Source: Chryseobacterium gwangjuense (lineage in GTDB: Bacteria; Bacteroidota; Bacteroidia; Flavobacteriales; Weeksellaceae). From it: a DNA stretch of 64,000 nucleotides. A model generated the notes under the pieces. It did not search any database, was not told the DNA's origin, and saw nothing but the letters and a program-made list of their open reading frames with translations. Every line of letters starts with the position of its first letter. Position 1 is the stretch's first letter. The stretch spans positions 372,001-436,000 of the forward strand of contig NZ_JAJTNP010000002.1 of the NCBI RefSeq assembly GCF_021311115.1. The letters run 5' to 3'. Of this stretch, positions 8,014 through 16,200 are shown piece by piece. The translations under genes were made by a program, and so were the position numbers.

Positions 8014-8757
8014 ATGATCAAAACAGTCATTATCGAAGACGAAAAACCGGCTTCAAGGAAATTAGAAAGAATGCTTAATGAATTTCCTGAAATTGAAGTA
8101 GTTGGCAAAATAGAATCGGTAGAAGAAGGCGTGCAATGGTTTTCAGAAAATGAGCATCCTCAGCTGATATTTTCGGATATTGTTTTAGGAGACGGTTTAT
8201 CATTCGATATTTTTGAAAAAGTTCCTACAAAAGGGTTTATCATCTACACCACAGCTTTTGATCAATATACCTTAAAGGCGTTTAAATTAAACAGTATTGA
8301 CTACCTTTTGAAACCCATTCTGGATGAAGATTTAGCTGGAGCTATTGAAAAATATAAATCATTTATTCCTTCAGATAACTCTGTCAATTCACAAGAAATT
8401 AAGCAGTTAATAAAAAAAGAAAAAACAACGCTTTCCAGGATTTTAGTAAAAATCGGGTACAATCTGAAAATTGTACAAACCCATGAAATAAGCTGTTTTT
8501 TTAGTGAGAATAAAATTGTGTATCTGCAGACTCAGGAGAGAGCTTTTCCATCGGATTTTACATTGGATGAACTGGAAGATGTTCTTGACGAAAAAAAATT
8601 CTTTCGAACGAACCGACAGTTTATCATTAACTCTGATTACATAAAAAACATTCATACTTCGCCTAATTACAAAGTAGAATTAGAATATCAACCACAGGAA
8701 GAAATTACGGTCAGCCGGGATCGCGTAAAAGATTTTAAAGACTGGTTGGTAAGTTAA
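8014..8757 (+). CDS. LytTR-family response regulator
   Basis: The 247-aa regulator has a receiver domain (residues 1-120) with acidic residues EDE at 8-10, phospho-acceptor Asp55 (FSDIVLGDG) and conserved Lys100 (YLLKP). A LytTR DNA-binding domain spans about 140-245 (LVKIGYNLKIVQTHEISCFFSENKIVYL, then FFRTNRQFIINSDYI). It is the likely partner of the kinase at 4976. Targets are unknown; adjacent 2TM genes or the TonB receptor are candidates. Confidence 0.92.
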   Translation: MIKTVIIEDEKPASRKLERMLNEFPEIEVVGKIESVEEGVQWFSENEHPQLIFSDIVLGDGLSFDIFEKVPTKGFIIYTTAFDQYTLKAFKLNSIDYLLKPILDEDLAGAIEKYKSFIPSDNSVNSQEIKQLIKKEKTTLSRILVKIGYNLKIVQTHEISCFFSENKIVYLQTQERAFPSDFTLDELEDVLDEKKFFRTNRQFIINSDYIKNIHTSPNYKVELEYQPQEEITVSRDRVKDFKDWLVS

Positions 8758-8761
8758 CCAA

Positions 8762-9658
8762 CTACTTATAATCTATACGGTTAGATTCAGTATCTTCAAG
8801 TTGTTTTACAATAGATTTCGGAATCTCATCACTGTCAATCGGAAAGCTTATGGAATCAGAAATAAAACTTCTTCTGTCGGCTTTCTGAAATATTTCGAAC
8901 AGAGCAATAGGCTCTTGATTAAAACTAATACAGGTACTTATAAAATGCAACTCATGGAGCTTATATTCTGGATTCTTCAGCTTTTCATTGATGTCTTTTA
9001 TCCTTGAAATAAAATGTCTTTGCCGGATAAAGGTGTTGCTGTTCATAATGATGAAAACATAATCTGAATAAGCAGTTACTTTTCCGAAATATTTATGACG
9101 GTCACCGCCGCTTCTTTCAATAAAATATTCACCGGAAGTTTCTGATTTGTAGATTTCTGTTGCAGAACGCCAGATTCGGTCTTCTTTAGCCTGTAATGGA
9201 TTTTCCGGAAGATTTCTGTTATACGAATACCAACAACCGACAAGCCTGTCAAGCAACTCTGTATTTTGCTTTACATTATCCATATCGATTTTGAGATCAT
9301 TAAAGTTAAATGATTCGGTATTCGAATTAATGAATTCAATATAATTTGAATAGCCTAAAACTTTGACAATCAGACTTAATTTTGCCAGATTGGGCTTGCT
9401 TAAAATAGCATTTTCATTCTGATGATATTTTTTTAATTTATTGATAATCAAATGTTCATATAAATAGTTAGAGCCTAATAATTCAGGTTCTTTTTTTATG
9501 CCTTTTTCAATATTGCTGTTGACCAGAAGGTCATTAAGTTCAGCAACGATATACGACCATTCGGTTTTTGAAACATCTTCCCAGTGATTTTTCTTTAAAA
9601 AATGAAGGCTTAAGAAATTCATTAATTTCTCCAGATGCAGAATATCTTCTTTTTTCAT
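8762..9658 (-). CDS. Uncharacterised cytoplasmic protein
   Basis: The protein has 298 aa, with no signal peptide or membrane segment. I do not recognise the family. Residues about 60-110 (GSNYLYEHLIINKLKKYH, then LSLIVKVLGYSNYIEFI) resemble a small helical module seen before other domains in Bacteroidota proteins. Residues about 135-285 look like a mixed beta domain (GCWYSYNRNLPENP, GEYFIERSGGDRHKYFGKV), possibly a ligand- or effector-type domain. It converges on the response regulator with 4 bp between the stops and is monocistronic. Confidence 0.75.
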   Translation of the reverse strand: MKKEDILHLEKLMNFLSLHFLKKNHWEDVSKTEWSYIVAELNDLLVNSNIEKGIKKEPELLGSNYLYEHLIINKLKKYHQNENAILSKPNLAKLSLIVKVLGYSNYIEFINSNTESFNFNDLKIDMDNVKQNTELLDRLVGCWYSYNRNLPENPLQAKEDRIWRSATEIYKSETSGEYFIERSGGDRHKYFGKVTAYSDYVFIIMNSNTFIRQRHFISRIKDINEKLKNPEYKLHELHFISTCISFNQEPIALFEIFQKADRRSFISDSISFPIDSDEIPKSIVKQLEDTESNRIDYK

Positions 9659-9758
9659 AAGACTAATTTAAGATTATTTTAAAACCAAAAAAGATTTTTG
9701 CAAGACTTTTATATTTTGAAATCGAAAGATATTTGAATAGAAACTAAAAGTTAAAACA

Positions 9759-10499
9759 ATGGAAACAAAAATCTTATTAGAAAATGATCCGTTTTGGAAC
9801 AGACTTCAGGGTTTTTCATTAGACAGTCCGAATATAGACTTTCCTTTTTCAAAAAAGTTGGCGAAAGAAGAAAACTGGACAATAGATTTCACAAAAAAAG
9901 CAATTGATGAGTATAAAAAGTTCGTTTACTTATGCTGTATTCTACCTAATGGAGCTTCTCCAAGCGAAATTGTAGATAAAGTTTGGCATATGCATCTCAT
10001 CTACACTCAAAACTACTGGGAAGAGTTTTGTCCTACTATTTTACAGCAAAAACTGCATCATCATCCCTCAAAAGGTGGTTCAGATGAAAAGGAAAAACAC
10101 GAAAACTGGTTTCAGTATACTTTGAAAAAGTATGAAGAAATTTTCCACGAAAAAGCACCGGAAGAAATTTGGATAAACAAAAAAGAAGCACCAAAACGAA
10201 GAAAACTCTGGCTGAATAGTTTCAAATTTCTTTCTGTTCTTTCAATGTTCTTTATGGTAAGTTCTTGTTCAGATAGTATAAGTAATTTGCTATCAGTTCT
10301 TTTTATATTAATTCCTGGCGGTTTTCTATTGATTTCTTTCCTGTCATGGGTTTTTAGTAAAAATAACGACCCTAAAAACCCGAACAAAAACAATGGGGGA
10401 GACTGTGGATCTGGCGGAAGCTGTGGTGGCTCTTCGAGTTGTAGCAGCTCTTGTGGAAGCAGCTGTGGCGGTGGTTGCGGAGGATGTGGTGGCAGTTAA
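9759..10499 (+). CDS. GRDP-like (glycine-rich domain protein-like) membrane protein with Cys/Gly tail
   Basis: The 246-aa protein has a cytoplasmic helical domain (1-150) with the signature DKVWHMHLIYTQNYWEEFCP, as in the glycine-rich-domain-containing-protein-like family. Hydrophobic segments lie at about 152-165 and 172-200. The last 34 residues are almost only Gly, Ser and Cys, with seven cysteines (such as CGGGCGGCGGS). The function of bacterial members is not established; the tail could bind metal or form cross-links. A small membrane protein gene follows after 13 bp and is probably co-transcribed. Confidence 0.75.
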   Translation: METKILLENDPFWNRLQGFSLDSPNIDFPFSKKLAKEENWTIDFTKKAIDEYKKFVYLCCILPNGASPSEIVDKVWHMHLIYTQNYWEEFCPTILQQKLHHHPSKGGSDEKEKHENWFQYTLKKYEEIFHEKAPEEIWINKKEAPKRRKLWLNSFKFLSVLSMFFMVSSCSDSISNLLSVLFILIPGGFLLISFLSWVFSKNNDPKNPNKNNGGDCGSGGSCGGSSSCSSSCGSSCGGGCGGCGGS

Positions 10500-10512
10500 A
10501 AAAGAAGAAACA

Positions 10513-10863
10513 ATGAAAACAAATACCATTCATACCATTCCGATTCTGATAAGTCTTATATGGCTTGCCATAATCAACCACACCCTCAATCCGATTTCTT
10601 TGAAAGGACCTCATTTTCTCAAATTCTATTTAATCCTGGTCTTAGGATTTTATGTTTCAATTTTTGCTTTAAAATTATATAAAGAAGCTATTTCGGATGC
10701 TACATTCTACTTTATGATTTCCATTTTCTTTCTGGGAGTTGTTAAATTAACCAAAGGAATTCTGTTAGGCAAACCAGTGGGATTTTTAATTATGATATTG
10801 ATTATGGAATGTATTGTAGGAATAGTGTTTATGAATCATTATTTCAAGAATAAAATGAATTGA
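10513..10863 (+). CDS. Small four-helix membrane protein
   Basis: The gene encodes 116 aa with about four hydrophobic helices (IPILISLIWLAIINHTL, FLKFYLILVLGFYVSIFAL, FYFMISIFFLGVVKL, VGFLIMILIMECIVGIVFM) and no known motif. The ATG at 10513 is preferred over an upstream frame that only reads the antiphase of the Cys/Gly-rich tail. It lies 13 bp after the GRDP-like gene, so the two may act together at the membrane. Confidence 0.7.
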   Translation: MKTNTIHTIPILISLIWLAIINHTLNPISLKGPHFLKFYLILVLGFYVSIFALKLYKEAISDATFYFMISIFFLGVVKLTKGILLGKPVGFLIMILIMECIVGIVFMNHYFKNKMN

Positions 10864-10870
10864 ATAAAAA

Positions 10871-10900
10871 ATCCGAAACAAAATAGTTTCGGATCAATAT
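10871..10900 (+). terminator. Hairpin between convergent genes
   Basis: ATCCGAAAC pairs perfectly with GTTTCGGAT around a 7-nt loop. The trailing T run is weak on both strands, but the hairpin lies directly after the stop at 10863 and before the opposing gene. Confidence 0.55.
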
Positions 10901-10915
10901 TATAGAGAGGTTGAA

Positions 10916-11128
10916 TTAAATATTTTTTTGTTTTTCTTCTTCGGTTTTGAGGCCGTATTTTCTTACAGTAGCAGCAGTAATTGCTACCAAAACTGCACAA
11001 AGAAAGAGGTCCGATTTTTCAGGATGATAGATTTCTTGATAAATATTATACCCTAAAAGCATTGAAACTAAAAAAATTAAAACACTGTTAGCAGCTACAT
11101 ATTGTTTTTTTGAGAATGGAGTTTTCAT
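10916..11128 (-). CDS. Small membrane protein
   Basis: The 70-aa product has two hydrophobic segments (VLIFLVSMLLGYNIY and LFLCAVLVAITAATV) and a charged C-terminus ending KTEEEKQKNI. I do not recognise the family. The gene stands alone, convergent with the preceding membrane-protein pair. An in-frame ATG and normal codon use support it as real. Confidence 0.6.
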   Translation of the reverse strand: MKTPFSKKQYVAANSVLIFLVSMLLGYNIYQEIYHPEKSDLFLCAVLVAITAATVRKYGLKTEEEKQKNI

Positions 11129-11205
11129 AATATTATTTTTAATGTTATTTACTCAGTAAGTAGGGAAACTCGAAATACGTTACAGAAAATTTTTCAAAAA
11201 AATAA

Positions 11206-11236
11206 AAAAGCCCGGAAATGAAATTTCCGGGCTTTT
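11206..11236 (-). terminator. Terminator of mnmA
   Basis: AAAAGCCCGGAAAT pairs with ATTTCCGGGCTTTT, a 14-bp perfect stem with a 3-nt loop, 22 bp past the mnmA stop. Both flanks are A/T tracts, so it can act in both directions. Confidence 0.85.
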
Positions 11237-11258
11237 AAAATATATGATTTAGAATGTT

Positions 11259-12446
11259 TTATGAGATCACTCCACTTCCTAAAAGTTCTTCTCCAATATA
11301 CCAAGACGCAAATTGTCCTTCAGCAATTGCAGACTGAGCTTCCTCAAATTCAATATAAAAAGCATCTTCAAACTGATATAAAGTAGCTTTCTGCAAAGAC
11401 TGTCTATATCTGAATCTGGCCATGACTTCCATCGATTCTCCGTTTTTTAATCTTAGATCTTCACGTACCCAGTGCAGTTCGGCATTATCAACCTTCAAAG
11501 CCTTTTTGTATAATCCCGGAAAATGACTTCCTTCACCTACAAAAATGATATTGTTTTCCATATCTCTTGATACAATAAAACAGCTTTCTTTATGTCCGCC
11601 GATTCCTAATCCTCTGCTTTGTCCGATCGTGAAAAATTGGGCACCTTGATGCTTTCCGATTGCTTTGCCGTCAGATTTTTTATAGTTGATTTTTCGACTT
11701 AAAAATTCAAGTTCTTCCTGTTTTGAAGAAAATTCAGGTGTTTGTTGAGCAAAAAGCGGAGAATCTTTGAAAATCTCTACGATTTCACCTTCTTTAGGCA
11801 CCAATTGCTGTTGCAAAAACTGAGGCAAACTCACCTTTCCGATAAAACACAATCCCTGAGAATCTTTTTTATCTGCTGTTACCAGTCCGATTTCCTTCGC
11901 AATTTCCCTTACTTGCGGCTTTGTAAGCTCTCCAATTGGAAACAACGCTTTAGATAATTGATCCTGGCTCAACTGACATAAGAAGTAGGATTGATCTTTA
12001 TTGTTGTCTTTTCCTGCTAAAAGATGGAAAATTTCCTTACCGTTTTCATCAATCGTTGAATCTACTCTTGCATAATGTCCTGTTGCCACTTTATCTGCAC
12101 CCAAAGACATCGCCGTTTTCAGAAAAACATCAAATTTTACTTCTCTGTTGCATAAAACATCAGGATTCGGAGTTCTTCCTTTCTGATATTCATCGAACAT
12201 GTAATCAACGATTCTTTCCTTGTAAAGTTCACTCATATCGATCACCTGAAACGGAATTCCAAGCTTTTGAGCTACCATTAATGCGTCATTACTATCTTCG
12301 ATCCACGGACATTCGTCTTCCAATGTTACCGAAGCATCATTCCAGTTTCTCATAAACAAAGCCACAACTTCATGACCTTGCTGTTGAAGCAAATATGCTG
12401 TTACACTGGAATCTACACCTCCTGAGAGGCCTACTACTACTTTCAT
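11259..12446 (-). CDS. mnmA: tRNA-specific 2-thiouridylase MnmA
   Basis: MnmA (395 aa) uses ATP and sulfur carried by a cysteine to make s2U at position 34 of tRNA-Lys, -Glu and -Gln in the cytoplasm. The PP-loop SGGVDSS is at residues 8-14. The catalytic cysteines are Cys99 ([12 protein letters not shown]) and Cys200 ([11 protein letters not shown]), as in the family. The tRNA-contacting part ([17 protein letters not shown]) and the C-terminal beta-barrel domain are present. Length is slightly above E. coli MnmA because of an insert near residue 245. It is transcribed alone, from a -7 box near 12500 to the terminator at 11206. Confidence 0.96.
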   Translation of the reverse strand: MKVVVGLSGGVDSSVTAYLLQQQGHEVVALFMRNWNDASVTLEDECPWIEDSNDALMVAQKLGIPFQVIDMSELYKERIVDYMFDEYQKGRTPNPDVLCNREVKFDVFLKTAMSLGADKVATGHYARVDSTIDENGKEIFHLLAGKDNNKDQSYFLCQLSQDQLSKALFPIGELTKPQVREIAKEIGLVTADKKDSQGLCFIGKVSLPQFLQQQLVPKEGEIVEIFKDSPLFAQQTPEFSSKQEELEFLSRKINYKKSDGKAIGKHQGAQFFTIGQSRGLGIGGHKESCFIVSRDMENNIIFVGEGSHFPGLYKKALKVDNAELHWVREDLRLKNGESMEVMARFRYRQSLQKATLYQFEDAFYIEFEEAQSAIAEGQFASWYIGEELLGSGVIS

Positions 12447-12496
12447 GTTATTTCAATTTTACGAAACTCTTAACGGGAGTTCTTAGTTTGACCCGG

Positions 12497-12504
12497 CAAA
12501 AATA
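12497..12504 (-). promoter_or_regulatory. Possible -7 box of mnmA
   Basis: TATTTTTG on the minus strand fits TAnnTTTG and lies 50 bp before the mnmA start. No convincing -33 box was seen. Confidence 0.4.
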
Positions 12505-12561
12505 CAACTAAAAAAATTCGTAAAAAAACCATAATTTTAAACATCGAAAAAAACAATTAAT

Positions 12562-13089
12562 ATGAAAAAACTTATTATTCCTTTATTTCTGATGATTTCA
12601 GGCTCAATGTTTTCGCAGGTTGCAATTGGTGCTTCACCAGAAAATAGTAATCGTTGGACTTTCGGTGGGGGAATCGGATTTGGTTTCGGAAGCAATAGTT
12701 ATTTTAATCTTTCAGCATCTCCAAGGGTCGGATACAGGCTCACTGATGATCTCGAAGGCGGGCTTTTGGGGAGTGTTTCGTGGCAGAAATCAAATGCTTA
12801 CAGTTCAACAATGCTTGGAGTCGGTCCTTTTCTGAATTATTATATTGCAAGAACATTTTTTATAAGTGCTAATTATCAGCATTATTTCATCAATTATAAA
12901 GATAAAATTTATGATTTTAAGGACAATGCAAATGAAGATGCATTGTATCTTGGAGGAGGGTATATGCAGAGAATAGGCACCAATTCTTATATGCAAATCG
13001 GGGCAATGTATAATGTACTTTGGAAAGAAAATGAAAGTGTTTTTTCGAGTGGATTTGTCCCGAGTGTTGGTTTTGTGGTAGGACTTTAG
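12562..13089 (+). CDS. Outer-membrane beta-barrel protein
   Basis: The 175-aa protein has a signal peptide (MKKLIIPLFLMISGSMFSQV). The rest alternates hydrophobic and polar residues with Gly and aromatic residues, typical of a small eight-stranded barrel (RWTFGGGIGFGFGSNSYFNLSASP, YFISANYQHYFIN at mid-length, closing VPSVGFVVGL). It resembles OmpA- or OmpW-like porin-family proteins of Bacteroidota; its ligand is unknown. It is monocistronic, and a dispersed repeat lies directly downstream. Confidence 0.82.
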   Translation: MKKLIIPLFLMISGSMFSQVAIGASPENSNRWTFGGGIGFGFGSNSYFNLSASPRVGYRLTDDLEGGLLGSVSWQKSNAYSSTMLGVGPFLNYYIARTFFISANYQHYFINYKDKIYDFKDNANEDALYLGGGYMQRIGTNSYMQIGAMYNVLWKENESVFSSGFVPSVGFVVGL

Positions 13090-13090
13090 A

Positions 13091-13223
13091 ATACAAAGGC
13101 AAATAAATTTGCTTCACAGAGCTTGAAAACAAAGCTTCATCAAATCAACTTGTTGATTCAATCTTTGCTCCTTAAATAATATCTAAATTTCAATAAACCT
13201 TTGCGTTAAAAACGTAAAGATTA
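13091..13223 (-). repeat. Dispersed palindromic intergenic element, copy 1
   Basis: Read on the minus strand this segment aligns with 55646-55791. Shared blocks are AACGCAAAG, then GAGCAAAGA..GAATCAACA, AGTTGATTT, ATGAAGCTT and a final block like GAAACAAATTGCC. The core palindrome AATCAACTTGTTGATT is at 13143-13158. Its upstream edge (13196-13223) is itself an inverted pair around TTGCGTTAAAAACG. No coding potential was seen. Confidence 0.75.
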
Positions 13224-13236
13224 TACATTTAAAATA

Positions 13237-13268
13237 AAAAAGCATCGGAAATTTTCCCGATGCTTTTT
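13237..13268 (-). terminator. Terminator of clpC
   Basis: AAAAAGCATCGG pairs with CCGATGCTTTTT around AAATTTTC, 22 bp past the clpC stop. T tracts are present for both strands. Confidence 0.85.
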
Positions 13269-13289
13269 CGTTATGATTAAATTATTTAT

Positions 13290-15824
13290 TTACGATTGTG
13301 AAGACTTCTCAGCCGATTTTTTCGATTTTGATGTTTTCCCGATTAAACCGTCTTTTGCTTCGTTAACATCCAAAACAATAGTTTCTCCTTCGTTTAATTG
13401 TTTGTTTACCAGCATTTCTGCCAATAAATCTTCAATATACTTTTGGATAGCTCGTTTCAATGGTCTTGCACCGAAGTCTTTATCCCATCCTTTTTCAGAT
13501 ATAAAGTCTTTCGCTTCATCAGTTAACTCAACTTTATAACCTAATTTTTCTAATCTGCTATACAATTTACCAAGTTCAAGATCAATAATTTTCTTGATAT
13601 CAGTCTGCTCAAGAGAGTTGAAGATCACAATGTCATCAATTCTGTTAAGGAATTCAGGAGCAAATGCTTTTTTAAGGGCATTTTCGATCGTGCTTCTTGC
13701 TCTTGTATCAGAACTTGTTTTTTTAGCAGAAGTTCCGAATCCTACACCGTCTCCGAAATCTTTAAGATCTCTTGTTCCGATGTTTGAAGTAAGGATGATG
13801 ATGGTATTTCTAAAATCAATTTTTCTACCTAAACTATCTGTAACGTGACCTTCGTCTAAGATTTGTAACAAGATATTGAATACATCAGGGTGAGCTTTTT
13901 CAATCTCATCCAAAAGAACCACAGCATAAGGTTTTCTTCTTACGGCTTCCGTTAATTGTCCGCCTTCTTCGTATCCAACGTATCCCGGAGGAGCTCCAAC
14001 CAATCTAGAAACTGCGAATTTTTCCATGTATTCACTCATATCGATTCTGATTAAAGATTCATCAGATTCGAAAAGTTCTCTTGCCATTACCTTAGCCAGT
14101 TCCGTTTTACCAACTCCGGTTGTTCCTAAGAAAATGAATGTACCGATTGGACGGTTCGGATCTTTAAGACCGGCTCTGTTTCTTTGAATTGCTTTCACAA
14201 CTTTTTTCACAGCGTCTTCCTGACCGATTACTTTTCCGTTCAGTTTTTCATCCATATGAGCCAGCTTATCAAGCTCATTTTTGCCCACTTTCGTTACCGG
14301 AACACCACTCATCATAGAAACCACTTCCGCTACATTTTCTTCAGTTACGGTTTCTTTCTTTTCCTTAACGTCTTTGTCCCATTTGTCCTGGGCAGCATTC
14401 AGTTCCATCTGAAGTCTTTCTTCTTCATCTTTCAACTTTCTTGCCTCAAGATAATCCTGAGCTTTTACCGCTTTTTGTTTTAATTCCTTGATATCTTCGA
14501 TTTTCTTTTCAAAATCAATAATCTCGGTAGGAACTTTCATGTTTTTGATATAAACACGAGATCCGGCTTCGTCCATCGCATCGATTGCTTTGTCCGGTAA
14601 GAAACGGTCTGTAATATATCTTGATGTCAAATTGACACACGCTAAAATCGCTTCCGGAGTATAAATTACATTGTGGTGTTCTTCATACTTATCTTTAATC
14701 TGATTCAAGATCTGAACGGTTTCATCAATAGAAGTCGGTTCCACCATTACTTTCTGGAATCTTCTTTCTAAAGCACCATCTTTTTCAATATATTGACGGT
14801 ATTCATCTAAAGTGGTTGCTCCGATGCATTGAATTTCACCTCTAGCCAAAGCAGGTTTAAACATATTGGATGCATCTAAGCTTCCTGTTGAGCTTCCTGC
14901 ACCAACAATAGTATGAAGCTCATCAATGAATAAGATGACATCTCTGTTTTTTTCCAGCTCGGTCATAATGGCCTTCATTCTTTCTTCAAACTGACCACGG
15001 TATTTGGTTCCGGCAACTAAACTTGCCAAATCCAAAGTAATCACACGTTTTCCGTAAAGAACTCTCGACACTTTTTTCTGTTGAATTCTTAAAGCCAGAC
15101 CTTCCGCAATCGCAGATTTACCAACTCCCGGCTCTCCAATAAGAAGCGGATTGTTTTTCTTTCTACGGGATAAGATTTGAGAAACTCTCTCAATTTCTTT
15201 CTCACGACCAATTACAGGATCCAATTTTCCGTCTCTTGCCAAAGAAGTTAAGTCTCTACCAAAGTTATCCAACGTAGGAGTTTTACTTTTAGCAGAACCT
15301 AAATTTCCTGTAGGCTTTCTCATTTGCTCAAATTCCTCTCTTTCATCATCATCGTCATAAGCACTCATTTGTGGTGCCTGTCCTGAGTTTTTAAGCATTG
15401 TTTGATATTCTCTTGAAACGCCTTCATAGTCGATATCGTAAGCGCCTAAAATATTTGAAGTAGGATCTTCATATTTATAAAGAATGCCTAAAAGCAAATG
15501 AACGGTATTAATCTCATTGCTTTTGTATTGTCTGCATTCTAACTCCGCACGTTTAATAGCGTGATCCGCCATTTTGGTGAAAGAAATATTGGTAACCTCT
15601 TCAGAAATAGGATTAAGACTTGCTGTATTTAGAGTTTCAATTTTTCTTCTGATTTGTGTTAAATCCGCATTAAGGTTTTGAAGGATTTCTTTTGCAGAGT
15701 TTTCCGTTTTTATAATACCTAAAAGTAGATGTTCTGTATTAAGAAATTCACTTTTCAGCCTTTTAGCTTCGCTTTTGCTTTGTTTGAACACCTGGCTCAA
15801 ACCTTGTGAAAACTTATAATCCAT
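13290..15824 (-). CDS. clpC: ATP-dependent Clp protease ATP-binding subunit ClpC
   Basis: This 844-aa AAA+ unfoldase feeds proteins to ClpP in the cytoplasm. Order: two Clp-N repeats (about 1-150, FLNTEHLLLGIIKTENSA and EINTVHLLLGILYKYED), D1 with Walker A GEPGVGKS and Walker B VILFIDELH, a UVR/M-domain region (about 430-480, DYLEARKLKDEEERLQ), then D2 with GTTGVGKTE and VVLLDEIEKAHP and the Clp D2-small domain. The UVR-like part separates ClpC from ClpA and ClpB. The start at 15824 (MDYKFSQ) is preferred, though an ATG at 15836 is in frame. It is monocistronic with a clear terminator. Confidence 0.93.
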   Translation of the reverse strand: MDYKFSQGLSQVFKQSKSEAKRLKSEFLNTEHLLLGIIKTENSAKEILQNLNADLTQIRRKIETLNTASLNPISEEVTNISFTKMADHAIKRAELECRQYKSNEINTVHLLLGILYKYEDPTSNILGAYDIDYEGVSREYQTMLKNSGQAPQMSAYDDDDEREEFEQMRKPTGNLGSAKSKTPTLDNFGRDLTSLARDGKLDPVIGREKEIERVSQILSRRKKNNPLLIGEPGVGKSAIAEGLALRIQQKKVSRVLYGKRVITLDLASLVAGTKYRGQFEERMKAIMTELEKNRDVILFIDELHTIVGAGSSTGSLDASNMFKPALARGEIQCIGATTLDEYRQYIEKDGALERRFQKVMVEPTSIDETVQILNQIKDKYEEHHNVIYTPEAILACVNLTSRYITDRFLPDKAIDAMDEAGSRVYIKNMKVPTEIIDFEKKIEDIKELKQKAVKAQDYLEARKLKDEEERLQMELNAAQDKWDKDVKEKKETVTEENVAEVVSMMSGVPVTKVGKNELDKLAHMDEKLNGKVIGQEDAVKKVVKAIQRNRAGLKDPNRPIGTFIFLGTTGVGKTELAKVMARELFESDESLIRIDMSEYMEKFAVSRLVGAPPGYVGYEEGGQLTEAVRRKPYAVVLLDEIEKAHPDVFNILLQILDEGHVTDSLGRKIDFRNTIIILTSNIGTRDLKDFGDGVGFGTSAKKTSSDTRARSTIENALKKAFAPEFLNRIDDIVIFNSLEQTDIKKIIDLELGKLYSRLEKLGYKVELTDEAKDFISEKGWDKDFGARPLKRAIQKYIEDLLAEMLVNKQLNEGETIVLDVNEAKDGLIGKTSKSKKSAEKSSQS

Positions 15825-15975
15825 AATATATCTCATTAGAATAATGGCAGCGTTGCCAATTATTCATTATCTAAATTACAAATATTTTACCAAAAATCAA
15901 TAAATGACTTTATGGCAGAAAAAATTTTATTATCTTATTGAAAATGATTAAGTTTATCTTCTTAAAAATTTTCTC

Positions 15976-16200
15976 ATGATTCCCGAAATTGCTACTTATA
16001 TCGGATATTCCGCTTCACTTTTTATCGTACTGAGTTTCATATTGAAAGATATAAGAAAAATCAGGATTGTGAATATGATTGGCTGTATCTGTTTTGTCAT
16101 TTATGGGATCTTCAGCGGAATGCTTTGGCCGGTAATTATCCCCAACGGACTTATTTGTTTTATACAAATTTACCATCTTTTGACGGATAAAAAGAAGTGA
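15976..16200 (+). CDS. Small three-helix membrane protein (YgjV-like)
   Basis: The product has 74 aa and three hydrophobic helices: IGYSASLFIVLSFILKDI, IGCICFVIYGIFSGMLW and IIPNGLICFIQIYHLL. The repeated helix-loop plan resembles the inner-membrane YgjV family, at low certainty. Its TGA overlaps the ATG of the following glycosyltransferase by one base, so it is translationally coupled to the glycan cluster. It may help handle a membrane-bound substrate, but this is inference. Confidence 0.7.
   Translation: MIPEIATYIGYSASLFIVLSFILKDIRKIRIVNMIGCICFVIYGIFSGMLWPVIIPNGLICFIQIYHLLTDKKK

Noticed and set aside
10393..10512. N-terminal extension (Val/Ala-rich) of the small membrane protein gene at 10513
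   Set aside because: The extension is the alternate frame of the Gly/Cys/Ser tail, and the ATG at 10513 starts cleanly before the first TM helix.
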